The position numbers and the translations under genes are program-made. From Laburnicola sp. R22_1 (taxonomy: Eukaryota > Ascomycota > Dothideomycetes > Pleosporales > Didymosphaeriaceae), in the NCBI GenBank assembly GCA_014281115.1, contig JACONQ010000009.1, positions 682,001 through 746,000 of the forward strand: 64,000 nucleotides of DNA. The letters run 5' to 3'. The notes under the pieces were generated by a model. The model searched no databases, was not told the origin of the DNA, and was given only the letters and a program-made list of their open reading frames with translations. Shown here piece after piece: positions 55,216-64,000 of this stretch; position 1 is the stretch's first letter, and the number at the start of each line of letters is the position of its first letter.

Positions 55216-57324
55216 TGTCTGTGCGCGTGCCGAGCCACTTCGCGTGACAAGCCACCCAATACCAAAACGCTAAATAATCGCCTGAATTTGACGCGTTATA
55301 ACTTTACTAATATGGGGGCAATTAAGAATACAATTGTAGCTATTAAATCTTTAAATTTAGGAGAATCATTTTCGTACAGAAATATCGCTGCCACCTACGG
55401 TGTAGATCGAACTACGTTATCCCAAAGACATAAGCGCGTTTAGGCACCAAATGAAGCTAAGAATATTAACTAGCAGAAACTCAACCCACAGTAAGAGCAG
55501 GAGCTTATAAAATATATTAAAAGACTTACAGAGAGACATATACCACCTACTAGGGAGATAGTACGAAATTTCGCCTCTATAGTAGCTAAGAAGGTAGTTA
55601 GCGAGAGCTGGGTTACCCGCTTTATTAACTAACATAGCATTTATCTTATCTCGTAATAGATAGTTGGCATGGACAATAATTGCCACAAAGCTAATTTAGG
55701 GGATAAATATCGCCTCTACTCTCAGCTCCTATATAATAAGATTAATTAATATTAAATAGATCCTTATTATACCTATAATATGGATAAGAAAGGCTTTATA
55801 ATTAGTATTGTTAGTAGATTAAAGAGAATATTTAGCCAATAAATATAGGAGAAGAAGGAGGTTAGGGTATTACTTCAGAATAGAAACCGCGCGTAGATTA
55901 CGCTCCTAGCATATATATGCGCTAATAGATCTGCTCTGCCTCCTAGCCTAATCTATAAGGCTGCTAACAAAGACATCTAATTAGCCTAGGTAGAAGACAT
56001 TAAGGCAGGAGAATATAAAGTCTTTATTACCTTATTATTCTCTGGCTGGACGAATAATAATATTAGTCTTGCCTAGCTTAAACAGATATTCGATCGCTGT
56101 ACAAAAGAGAAGACTTAATAAGCATATTAGCTCCTAATTCTAGACGGCCATGGATTCTACATTATGATGGATTTTATTAACTACTGTGATAAGCATAGGA
56201 TTCTGCTTGCTATCCTACCTCCTTATTTAACTTATACGCTTTAGTCACTTAATATTGCAATGTTTAAGCCTCTATTAACTGCCTACTTAGCTAAGCTCTC
56301 GAAATACCTTAACGTAGGCCAAGGCCTAGTTTCTATTAAGAAGGGCAATTTCTTCCCACTATTCTGGAAGGCATGGCAGGCCTCCTTTAAGGAATTAATA
56401 ATCCTTAGCTCTTTTAGAGCAACAGGCATATCACTACCTAATCCTAATCTAATCCTCGATAGATTCACTAGATCTCAAGAATTAAGAGAAAGCTCCTCAT
56501 CCCTACTAAGCGATTATAATTAGAGAAAGGTGGATAGGCTCGTACGCTCTGTAGTTAAGAATTAGAGTAGTAAGAATACGCAAAAGCTTCGTTAATCGCT
56601 CCACTATCTATCTATTTAAAATGAGCTACTCTACTATAATATTAATAGGCTTAGGGAGGCACTGTCTATAAAGCAGAAGCGTAAGAAGAAGGGCAAAGCT
56701 CTAGATCTTTAATAGCGCAAGGAGTATTATAGTGGGTTAGTGTTCTAGTTACCTAGGAAGGTAAGAGAGGCACGTGTCTGTTAATCTATTAAGAAGCAGG
56801 AGGATGAGGAGCAGCAGCTTTAAAAAGCAGAGACAGCAGAGCTAAAGAAGGCAGCTAGACTATACAAGGAGAAAGTCTAGTAGAAAAAGCGTGCTGCGCG
56901 AGAGACAGCGAAGGAGGCAAGAGAGAAGGAGAGAGCTAAAAAGGCAGCTTAGCGCGCTGCCTAGAAGTCTGCCCGAGACGTAAAAAAAGCTCTATAGTCA
57001 TCTAAAAAGGGTAAGAAGAAGGCCTCTTAGCCATCTCTATAGAGCAGAAAACGTTAGAAACGTGTTGTTAATGCTTTAGATGTTAAGAAGTCCTTAGAGG
57101 GCACATTTGCTGTCCTAACTATCTCTATATATCGCGGCCGCAACGTTAAGCTTCTAGACAGATATAAATAGTACAAATTAATCGCAAGGATCTATTTAGT
57201 GCCCCTCTAGAAAATTCTATAATAATATTAATTGTGGGTGGCTCTATAGCTTTATTTTTGCATAAGCTATTATGGTATTAAGTGGCTTATCACGCGAAGT
57301 GGCTTAGCACGCGCACAGACACGT
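55216..57324 (+). mobile_element. Pogo-like transposon nested in the Fot1-like element
   Basis: TIRs (tgtctgtgcgcgtgc... at 55,216; mirror ending near 57,324) contain two spaced gccacttcgcgtg-like motifs. TA is found on both sides (55,214-55,215; 57,325-57,326). Removing it restores the Fot1-type frame from KGAKMI to HSLVLITKRN. Confidence 0.85.
55313..57172 (+). pseudogene. Pogo-like transposase of the nested element, RIP-inactivated
   Basis: Starts MGAIKNTIVAIKSLNLGESF with a helix-turn-helix (IAATYGVDRTTLSQRHK). The CENPB-like part has PPTREIVRNFAS, and the DDE core is seen as YNMDKKGFI, LILDGHGFYI and the LNIAMFKPLL region. A basic coiled tail follows. More than twenty TAG/TAA codons interrupt it. 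It belongs to the same family as the transposases at 36.7 and 60.6 kb but is more decayed. Confidence 0.88.
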
Positions 57325-57326
57325 TA

Positions 57327-57690
57327 GGGCATTCTTTAGTATTAATAACTAAACGCAACACTAAACTTTAAGCTGCTAATAAGGCCGCTACACAACGTAA
57401 ATTATATAAAAGAAAGCGATTGCAACAAGGAGTCCTTATAGTTAAAGAGGGCCAGTAACTAGCTACTCTAAAGGACTTTAGGGTGCGTAGTAATAGCAAG
57501 AAGGCAAAGAAGAGGGTACGCACTAATAGAGGCGAATCTGCTTAACAGCGCTGTGGACGCTGCGGCAAGCCTAGGCACAATAAAAAAACCTATAGACAGC
57601 TTATAGAAGTAGATTCTAAATAGTTTAGCCTATTTAGACTATTAAAAATAGTTTATATTAACTCTATACTATTATAAATAGTATAGAACT
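57327..57690 (+). pseudogene. Fot1-type transposase, part 2 (after nested element)
   Basis: Continues HSLVLITKRNTKL, KAATQRKLYKRKRLQQG and, near the end, a Cys-rich knuckle CGRCGKPRHNKKTY. Stops are present. It ends before the right TIR. Confidence 0.8.
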
Positions 57691-57906
57691 TAGTAGGGTC
57701 TTAGCAAAGTGTCTAACTTAATAGAGTGTCCAACTTAAGTGCAAAGTATGTTACACCCTTTTTTATATACTTTAGCTATTATACCTTAGTTATATTTACT
57801 ATTAAGTTTTATAATTTATAAAATATTAGGTTAATTATAAATAAATATAAATAAATAAAAATATATATAAGTTTAAATATTAGTTAAGTCCTAAGATAGG
57901 TATGTA

Positions 57907-58704
57907 TGTGGCGTTAAATTAACTACCTAGGGATAGAACTACAAAGGCTTTTATCTTAAATAATATAATAAAAAAAGCAGCGCCCCTTGCTTAGTAAACA
58001 AAAAGAGCGTAAAAAGGTAATTATAAAAAAACGCGTGTTCGAACTGCTAAGCGAGCCTAAACGAGCCTGGCGGTCTTGGCGCGCACATAGTTATGTATGG
58101 AGAAGTGCGTAGGAATGTTGGTAGAATCTTGTACTTGGCTTGTTGTTCTGAGATATGGTCGCATTGAGACATTCGCCACGGCGACCAACACCGTCATCAA
58201 TCAATGCACAACGGCCAATCGCCTCACACTCGCTTACCACGCATCCACAAACAACATATCGAGAGGCAATATCTGCAGTCGTGCTCGTTCCTCATAGGCA
58301 ACTTGTCAGAGGGAGCCATACCTTTGTAACAATCAGCAGCAATGGACAGGAGTAGAGCTATTTTCGGGTCTATATGTATCGCGATCATACAAGTAAGTAA
58401 ACGCAGATAGACGAAGGAAAATTGTTTGTTTTTTTGCAAGCAATGGTATTCCCCAAGTGCATTCAGATGAACAGTTGTGTACAAGCTCACCGGATTCCTC
58501 TTCCCGCACCAGTCATACAATATCGAAACAATATTTAGGACCAGCCGCTAACGCCATCACGACTAGTCGCGAGACCAACTCTATACCTTACCATACTTTT
58601 ACGCTCTTTTTGTTTACTAATCAGGGGGCTCTGCTTTTTTTGTTATGTTATTTGAGATGAAAGCCTTTGTCGTTCTACCCCTAGGTAGTTAATTTAACGC
58701 CACA
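57907..58704. mobile_element. 0.8-kb element with ~110-bp TIRs (MITE-like)
   Basis: Ends TGTGGCGTTAAATTAACTACC (57,907 onward) and the mirror ending 58,704, with TA on each side. The arms run about 110 bp (ctagg, gtaaacaaaaagagcgtaaa); the left is RIP-mutated more than the right. The interior (58,020-58,580) is not AT-rich and encodes no recognisable protein. A third copy of the arm lies at 52,245-52,335. Confidence 0.7.
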
Positions 58705-58731
58705 TACCCTGCCATACGCCAATCACGATGA

Positions 58732-60410
58732 CTATAGCTTCCCCGTCTTCCCGTAGACCTCCGTTTGGCTAGTCGCAGGCTTCCACTCAAAGTGACGCTT
58801 GCCTTCCATCGGCTTTTTGATTTGCTGATCCTCATCTCGTAGAACGACGTCGGCAGATCCGTTCCTGTGACGACCTTGAAGTATTCCAGCGTGGCGCTGA
58901 GTGCAGGAGCTACTTGGTCCGTCTCAACTGCTTTGGCAACGACACGGCGAAGCGAGGCGAAGCAGTTGCGGATATCTTTTGCGGTTCGTGCCGTGGTCTG
59001 GAGATTGATAGTCGAGTAGTTGGCGTTTGGCGCTTTCAGGACGGGTGTGAGGATCTCGTCTGATATGTAATCGGCTTGTATGATGCAGCCTGCCCGCCAA
59101 ATCTGCCAAACTTCCGCGTAGTTAATATTCCACTCATGGGCCTTGTCTGCTGCGGCGATAGTGTTAAGGCCCTGGATGAAGCTCGCAACACAGGCAGCGT
59201 ACGTCGCCTTCCTTAGATCCTCGATAAACGCTTTTTTGTCTTATACATCTAGCTGCTGGGGTGGGAAACCGCCTTCGAAGGTCTTGTTGGCTTGCTCGCG
59301 GTTTCCACGGTAAGCAGACGCGAGGCGGAATCCGTGGGCTATGTTGAGGGTGAAGGCGGGAATGTGGTGCTCGATGGCCTCGGTATTGGACCATATGCCT
59401 GTGCCTTCCTCGCCTGTGATGTCTTGGACTACTTTGTCCAAGACGTCTGAAATCACAAGAGGGTGGTGTTGAGTGTCGGAGTCGGATGCAGGGCTGGATC
59501 CTGATTCGCGTTTGTGCGACAGGTCAGCACCAATGCTGACCAGGAATGTGCCCCTCTGTGCAAATATCAGCCCCGCTATGGTGAATAAGGAGATAACATT
59601 CAGGGCACTCACGAGTTCCCCAGATTGGTTCCACTCAGAAAAGACGTCACCAATTTCTTCATAGCCTAAGCCCATCTTTCGCATGATGCCCCAGGCTTCC
59701 GATATGGCACTCATCATACCATGCTCGATGCCGTTGTGTATCATTTTGACGTAGTGACCAGAGCCCCCAGAACCTACGATGCCAACGCATGCCTTTCCGT
59801 TCTTCTCTTTTGCTGCTATTCTCTGCAGCAATGGAAGAACCTCCTTAGGCGCAGACTCGTCCCCGCCGGGGCACATGGAAGGGCCCGCGCGCGCCGCTTG
59901 GTAGCCCCCACTAACTCCACATCCGATGTAGCGAATTCCGGGCTCTTTGCACTTTTTCTGTCGGCGCTCGGTGTTTTCGAAATGCTCATTGCCGCAATCC
60001 AGAACGATGTCGTCATGGGAGAGATGAGGCGTTAGGGCTTCGAGCACTTTGTCGCCAACATTTCCATGGGGTATCGAGAAGACCAGAAGTCGTGGTTTTG
60101 AAAGTGGCTTGCAGAGTGATTCGTAGTCTGAATTCAGTGTTAGTGGGTATAAACCATAAAACAGAGAACATGGCCACCTTTGAATTTCTCCACCTTCCCA
60201 TGATAGCCGGCCTTTTCGGCCTTGTCAAACACAGCGTCCATCGTCTCTTCAGCAGGATCTGACAAGGACACGTTGACTCCATTCTCCGCAAATAGCAACG
60301 CCATTCCACCCCCACCAATACTACCACACCCAACCATGGCAATCTTGTAGCATATTAGACATTGGTTTCTCTAATCCGTTTCGCAAACTCACTGAGCTGA
60401 ATTGCGACAT
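58732..60410 (-). pseudogene. 6-phosphogluconate dehydrogenase homologue, broken
   Basis: 6PGDH oxidises 6-phosphogluconate to ribulose 5-phosphate with NADP in the pentose phosphate pathway. The start MSQFSS at 60,410 joins across a 49-bp intron (60,344-60,392) to IAMVGCGSIGGGG, the dinucleotide fold. Further introns at 60,128-60,177 and 59,556-59,612 keep frame. Family motifs are DCGNEHFENTERRQ, GCGVSGGYQAARAGPSM, GHYVKMIHNGIEHGMM and, after the break, QIWRAGCIIQADYI. A TAA at 59,241-59,243 (QQLDV-stop-DKKAF) cuts off the last ~170 residues. A one-base loss near 58,838 shifts the frame before KGKRHFEWKP-like sequence (MEGKRHFEWKPAT) ending at 58,732. The rest is not RIP-like. It lies 26 bp from a transposon end. 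Confidence 0.85.
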
Positions 60411-60576
60411 GTCTACGCGTCAGGAGTCCTGCCTCGAAAGTCCCAAGCTATCAAAAACGCGCCCAGCAAACAGACGATGTACAAGTACTGTGTCCGTGCA
60501 CTCAACGCCCGGATTCAGTCAACGCCCCGCTGAACGCAAACCACCCCAAATTTCAACACGCCATAACGCCACTAAT

Positions 60577-62433
60577 ATGAGCTCAATTGAGGCTGCAATT
60601 AAAGAAATAGAATCGCTAAGGTTAGAAGAATCTTTCTCTTATACTAAGATCGCTAGCAAGCATGGCGTTGATTGAAGTACGCTGTCGCGAAGGCACTAAG
60701 CGATTCAAACGACGCGTGCAACTGCAGGGTTTAACTGATGGAAACTTAGTTCCTAACAAGAGCAGGAGCTTGTACAATACATTGAAGGGCTTACAGCGCG
60801 TCACTTGCCACCCACAAGAGAGATGATACGAAATTTCGCGTTAACAATAGCCAAGGAGCCAGTACTGTGTCCGTGCACTCAACGCCCGGATTCAGTCAAC
60901 GCCCGCCTTTTACTAGGAAAATCAAAGAAAATAAGCAACTTCACAGCTATATAACTCTTTAGCTACTTTTTCTTTTTAAAAGCTTTCTTAATTAAAGTTA
61001 TAGAGAAAGACTATCTCTATAACTCTAGAATTTTGGTTTTCTAATAATAATTAATTTTAAGAAAAAGTATAAAAGTACTAAAACTTAAGTCTCTAAATTT
61101 AAAAATTAATTTTTTTAGAAGTAAAGTATGCTGTTTAGAATATAGTTTATATTAAGTTCTTTCTAATAAAACTATTAACTAGAAAGTTATATTATCTTTT
61201 TATTTTTTTAAATAAAAAAATTAGGAAAGATAATCTATCTTCTTAAGTAGTCCTTTATAAAAAAAGTCTTAATATAAACTATATTCTAAACAGCATACTT
61301 TACTTCTAAAAAAATTAATTTTTAAATTTAGAGACTTAAGTTTTAGTACTTTTATACTTTTTTCTTAAAATTAATTATTATTAGAAAACCAAAATTCTAG
61401 AGTTATAGAGATAGTCTTTCTCTATAACTTTAATTAAGAAAGCTTTTAAAAAGAAAAAGTAGCTAAAGAGTTATATAGCTGTGAAGTTGCTTATTTTCTT
61501 TGATTTTCCTAGTAAAAGGCGGGCGTTGAGTGCACGGACACAGTGAGCGAGAGCTGGGTTACTCGCTTTATCAACCAACACAACATCTATCTGATCTCTT
61601 AATGGGCAGCTAGTATGGACAGCAATCGCCACCAAGCCGACTTAGGGGATAAATACAGCCTGTATTTTGATCTCCTGGGTGCTAAAATCAAGGAATATGA
61701 CATCGAGCCTCGTCACACGTATAATATAGATGAAAAAGGCTTCTTAATTGGTATCACTAGCCGATTAAAACGAGTGTTCAGCAGACGAATATGGGAGAAT
61801 AAGGAGGTTATAGCATCTCTCTAAGATGGCTCTCGTGAATAGATTACCCTCCTAGCGTGTGTTTGCGCTGATAGATCAGTCTTGCCGCCAAGCCTTATCT
61901 ATCAGGCTACCAACAAGGCTATACAATTAAGCTGGGTAGAGGATATCAAGGCAGGAGAGCACTTAGTACACATTTCCTCGTCGCCTTTAGGCTGGACAAA
62001 CAACGATATCAGCCTTGCCTGGCTTGAACAGGTGTTTAATCGCTACACCAAGGCAAAAGCTCAACGGTCTTACCAGTTACTCATCCTTGATGGCCATAGA
62101 TCTCACGTTACTATGGATTTTATCGACTATTGCGACCATAACAGGATACTCCTAGCCATCTTCCCCCCTCATTCAACCCACACGCTTCAGCCACTTAATG
62201 TGGTTCTATTTAAGCCTCTATCAACTGCGTACTCAAAGGAGCTATCAGATCACCTCCACCAGAGCCAGGGACTCCTCCCTATTAAGAAAGGGGACTTCTT
62301 CCCTCTATTCTGGGAGGCCTGGACGAGCTCTTTTAAGGAGGAGACGATACTTAAGTCTTTTGAAGCAACAGGCATATCACTATTCAACCCACACCCGAAC
62401 ACCAACTTTTCGATTTTTAGATATCCTCTCTAG
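60577..62433 (+). pseudogene. Pogo-like DDE transposase split by a fold-back insertion
   Basis: The N-terminal part (MSSIEAAIKEIESLRLEESF, then PPTREMIRNFALTIAKEP) stops at 60,862. After the insertion the frame resumes with SESWVTRFINQHNIYLIS at about 61,545. The DDE core is the best preserved of the three relatives: YNIDEKGFLIG, WTNNDISLAWLEQ, LILDGHRSHVTMDF, PPHSTHTLQPLNVVLFKPL. Only a few stops remain (for example TAA after IASL at 61,822-61,824). It ends at 62,433 by frame loss near the LINE junction. Non-functional but recently degraded. Confidence 0.85.
60865..61543. mobile_element. Fold-back (palindromic) MITE derived from the pogo TIR
   Basis: Two arms of about 260-270 bp (roughly 60,893-61,157 and 61,269-61,525) are near-perfect inverted copies around a ~110-bp centre. 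The outer ends carry the host element's TIR (CTGTGTCCGTGCACTCAAC); the left end has one extra 17-bp internal unit. It is very AT-rich and has no coding capacity. Confidence 0.9.
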
Positions 62434-62539
62434 AGACCCTAATAATCCCAGCAACTGAACAAGCTCACCGCGCTGATTCCGGGAGTACCTCTAATGTCCG
62501 CCTAGCCCTCCGCGCAACCGCGCAAAGGAGCTTGTCAGG

Positions 62540-64000
62540 ATGGCAGAGTCTCCCTCCTCCCAGCACACAGGGTCCCCAGACCCGGAGATCCCGCAGCAGC
62601 TTTATACACGCGCCCCAAGACGGCCCCAGGAGGACATGCATCACCGTGCACCCCTTCTGAGCAGCCAGAACCCTGGTGGGGGCGCTCCTAAACCTCGCGT
62701 CTCTGATGCCGTCCAACGCCACATCACCGAGACTCAGCAGATTGCCCAGCTGTGGAACACTATCACTACGGCTTTCGCAGTAGCGGTAGACTAACACGCA
62801 GAGAGCTACACTAACCCTTAAGAAGCCAAGATTGCTGAGGAGCTGCAGTAGAGAGTTATCCAGGCTCTGACCTCGCTCCCCCTAAGCAACTCCCCCCCTA
62901 GCTCCCGCTGGAGCAGCGACACCAGTCACAGCAACCCTAGGAGCCAAGAGTCGGGACGCCGCTCTTGGGCGGACGTAGCCAGAGACCCCCAGATCTTAGA
63001 TAGGGGTGGCAGTCGGCCCCTAATCCCTGCTAAGCCCTGGCCCAACCCGCCTGTTAAGCTAAAAGAAGATAATTGAATATTTGTAGCCATCTCTAACCTG
63101 GCAATGCGACTGCAACAACCCTTACCCTTTGCGATAAGGCAGGCAATATGCAAGAGCATAGCAGGACTCACCCTTAAAGACATACCTACCGCATCACTAA
63201 TTAACACAGGCTGGGCGATTACTCTAGCAAATGAGAACATTTGGGGCTGACTTCTAACTTAAGAAGACTAGGAACTTCTAGTAAGAGCGCTAGGCGGAGA
63301 CGCGGTGAAGATCCCCGAACGCTGGATCAACTACGTAGTACAAGGAGTACCTAGCTCTTTTCGGACCCTGGACGGCACAGAACTACTAACTACTACCTAG
63401 CTAGTAGAAGAAGAGGTCTGCTCGCAAACAGGCAAGCAGCTAGTTAGTTGCAGGACCTCACGGCATGGGGCAAATTAGCATGGCCTCACAACCTGGATTG
63501 TTTTATATAAGGAGCCAGTCCGCTTGTTCTAGCTCTTTGGCACTAGCCAATTCTTGAAGGAAATCCACAAGCATCCCACTATACAGCAATATAACCTAGG
63601 CTGCCAGGGATACTGCAACGCTGCCCGCTGTACCCGAGTAGCCCGCTGTGCACACTGCGGGGACCGCACGGATAGACACTAAGGACAGTACGGGGACAGT
63701 TGCGCCCACAAAGCTATGTGTGCCAACTGTTATGGCCCTCATCCAGCTAGTCACACCAACTGCCCGGCAGCCCCTCGCCGGGTCAACGGACACATTACTA
63801 AGCCTACGAAGACTGAGCTGAAGGCTATTCGTCGCGCAGGCAAAATAGCACAGCGGCACCTCTATAGGACAGTTGAAGTGGCCCTTGGACAGGCAGCACT
63901 TCAGCCTGAAGCTCCTCCTATGGAGGTATTAGAGACAGTGCCTTCCCACCTTTCTGCCCAGAGGCAAGAAGGAAATAGTAGGGCTACACCTCCTACAACT
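62540..64000 (+). pseudogene. LINE (Tad-like) ORF1 gag, partial, runs off window
   Basis: The frame from MAESPSSQHTGSPDPEIPQQ reads through several TAG/TGA codons. It includes SWADVARDPQ, FAIRQAICKSIAGLTLKDIP and WINYVVQGVPSSFRTLDG. A triple Cys/His knuckle lies around 63,600-63,770 (CTRVARCAHCGD, CAHKAMCANCYGPH, HTNCPAAPRR). This layout is that of fungal non-LTR ORF1 proteins that bind RNA. The reverse transcriptase ORF would lie beyond 64,000. It inserted into, or replaced, the end of the pogo element. Confidence 0.75.

Larger units (their letters stand above)
53773..57751 (+). mobile_element. Fot1-like transposon, split by a nested element
   Basis: Terminal inverted repeats of about 60 bp (acgtactttgcac... 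at 53,773; mirror ending 57,751) share two spaced copies of an AGTTRGACACT-type motif. TA flanks both ends (53,771-53,772; 57,752-57,753). Without the insertion it would be about 1,870 bp. Confidence 0.88.
60488..62450 (+). mobile_element. Pogo-like transposon, interrupted and 3'-truncated
   Basis: The left TIR starts CTGTGTCCGTGCACTCAAC at 60,488 after TA. No partner TIR is found after the transposase; LINE-like sequence begins around 62,470. A fold-back element with the same terminal sequence is inserted at 60,865-61,543. Confidence 0.75.

Overview
This window looks like nuclear DNA of a filamentous ascomycete (Pezizomycotina, perhaps a Dothideomycete; the class is a guess). The grounds are short introns with GTATGT/GTAAGT donors and CTAAC-type branch sites, HET/NACHT/ankyrin and NB-ARC/TPR immune-receptor-like (NLR) genes, Fot1/pogo, copia and LINE elements, and AT-rich tracts almost free of CpA/TpG, which is the footprint of repeat-induced point mutation (RIP). 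It is an accessory, transposon-dominated region with almost no housekeeping content.

Bases 1-32,669 form one large interrupted palindrome centred near 20,333. From the centre outwards, each arm carries an NB-ARC/TPR NLR gene (left 13,578-19,380 minus; right 21,287-27,085 plus), a Cys-rich acidic-repeat protein (10,967-12,019; 29,541-30,554) and an RBR-type ubiquitin-ligase pseudogene (1-760; 31,437-32,669). The loop (19,612-21,055) holds one single-copy membrane-protein gene. Inner arms are nearly identical and the outer arms have clearly diverged. The left NLR reads through completely as a 1,797-residue model. The right copy lacks four single bases around its nucleotide-binding loop.

The left arm alone contains a 9.77-kb block (978-10,744) bounded by degenerate terminal inverted repeats and a TA duplication. 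It carries a four-exon HET-NACHT-ankyrin NLR (2,005-9,161, about 2,331 residues, with a long uncharacterised C-terminal domain) followed by the 3' part of a pogo-like DDE transposase. The mirror arm keeps the matching unoccupied TA site at 30,775-30,776. This suggests an NLR gene carried as transposon cargo.

From 33 to 42 kb there is a predicted seven-helix membrane protein, a small coiled-coil protein, a stray single ankyrin unit, a RIP-damaged pogo element with perfect-length TIRs (36,655-38,790) and, on the minus strand, a largely intact DUF3435 tyrosine recombinase (39,143-41,741), the 'captain' type of Starship giant transposons. Base composition collapses to RIP-degraded AT-rich DNA just upstream of it (about 42,100). 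The captain points into the gene-bearing DNA, so this may be the 5' end of a Starship whose cargo is the NLR palindrome.

From 42.1 to 64 kb is a transposon graveyard. It holds a complete but mutated copia element (46,252-51,401, CACTA duplication), satellites, a Fot1-like element (53,773-57,751) with a second pogo element nested in it (55,216-57,324), an 0.8-kb TIR element, a broken 6-phosphogluconate dehydrogenase gene (58,732-60,410), a pogo element split by a fold-back palindrome (60,865-61,543), and the start of a Tad-like LINE ORF1 running off the window. All identifications come from reading the sequence; no database search was possible.
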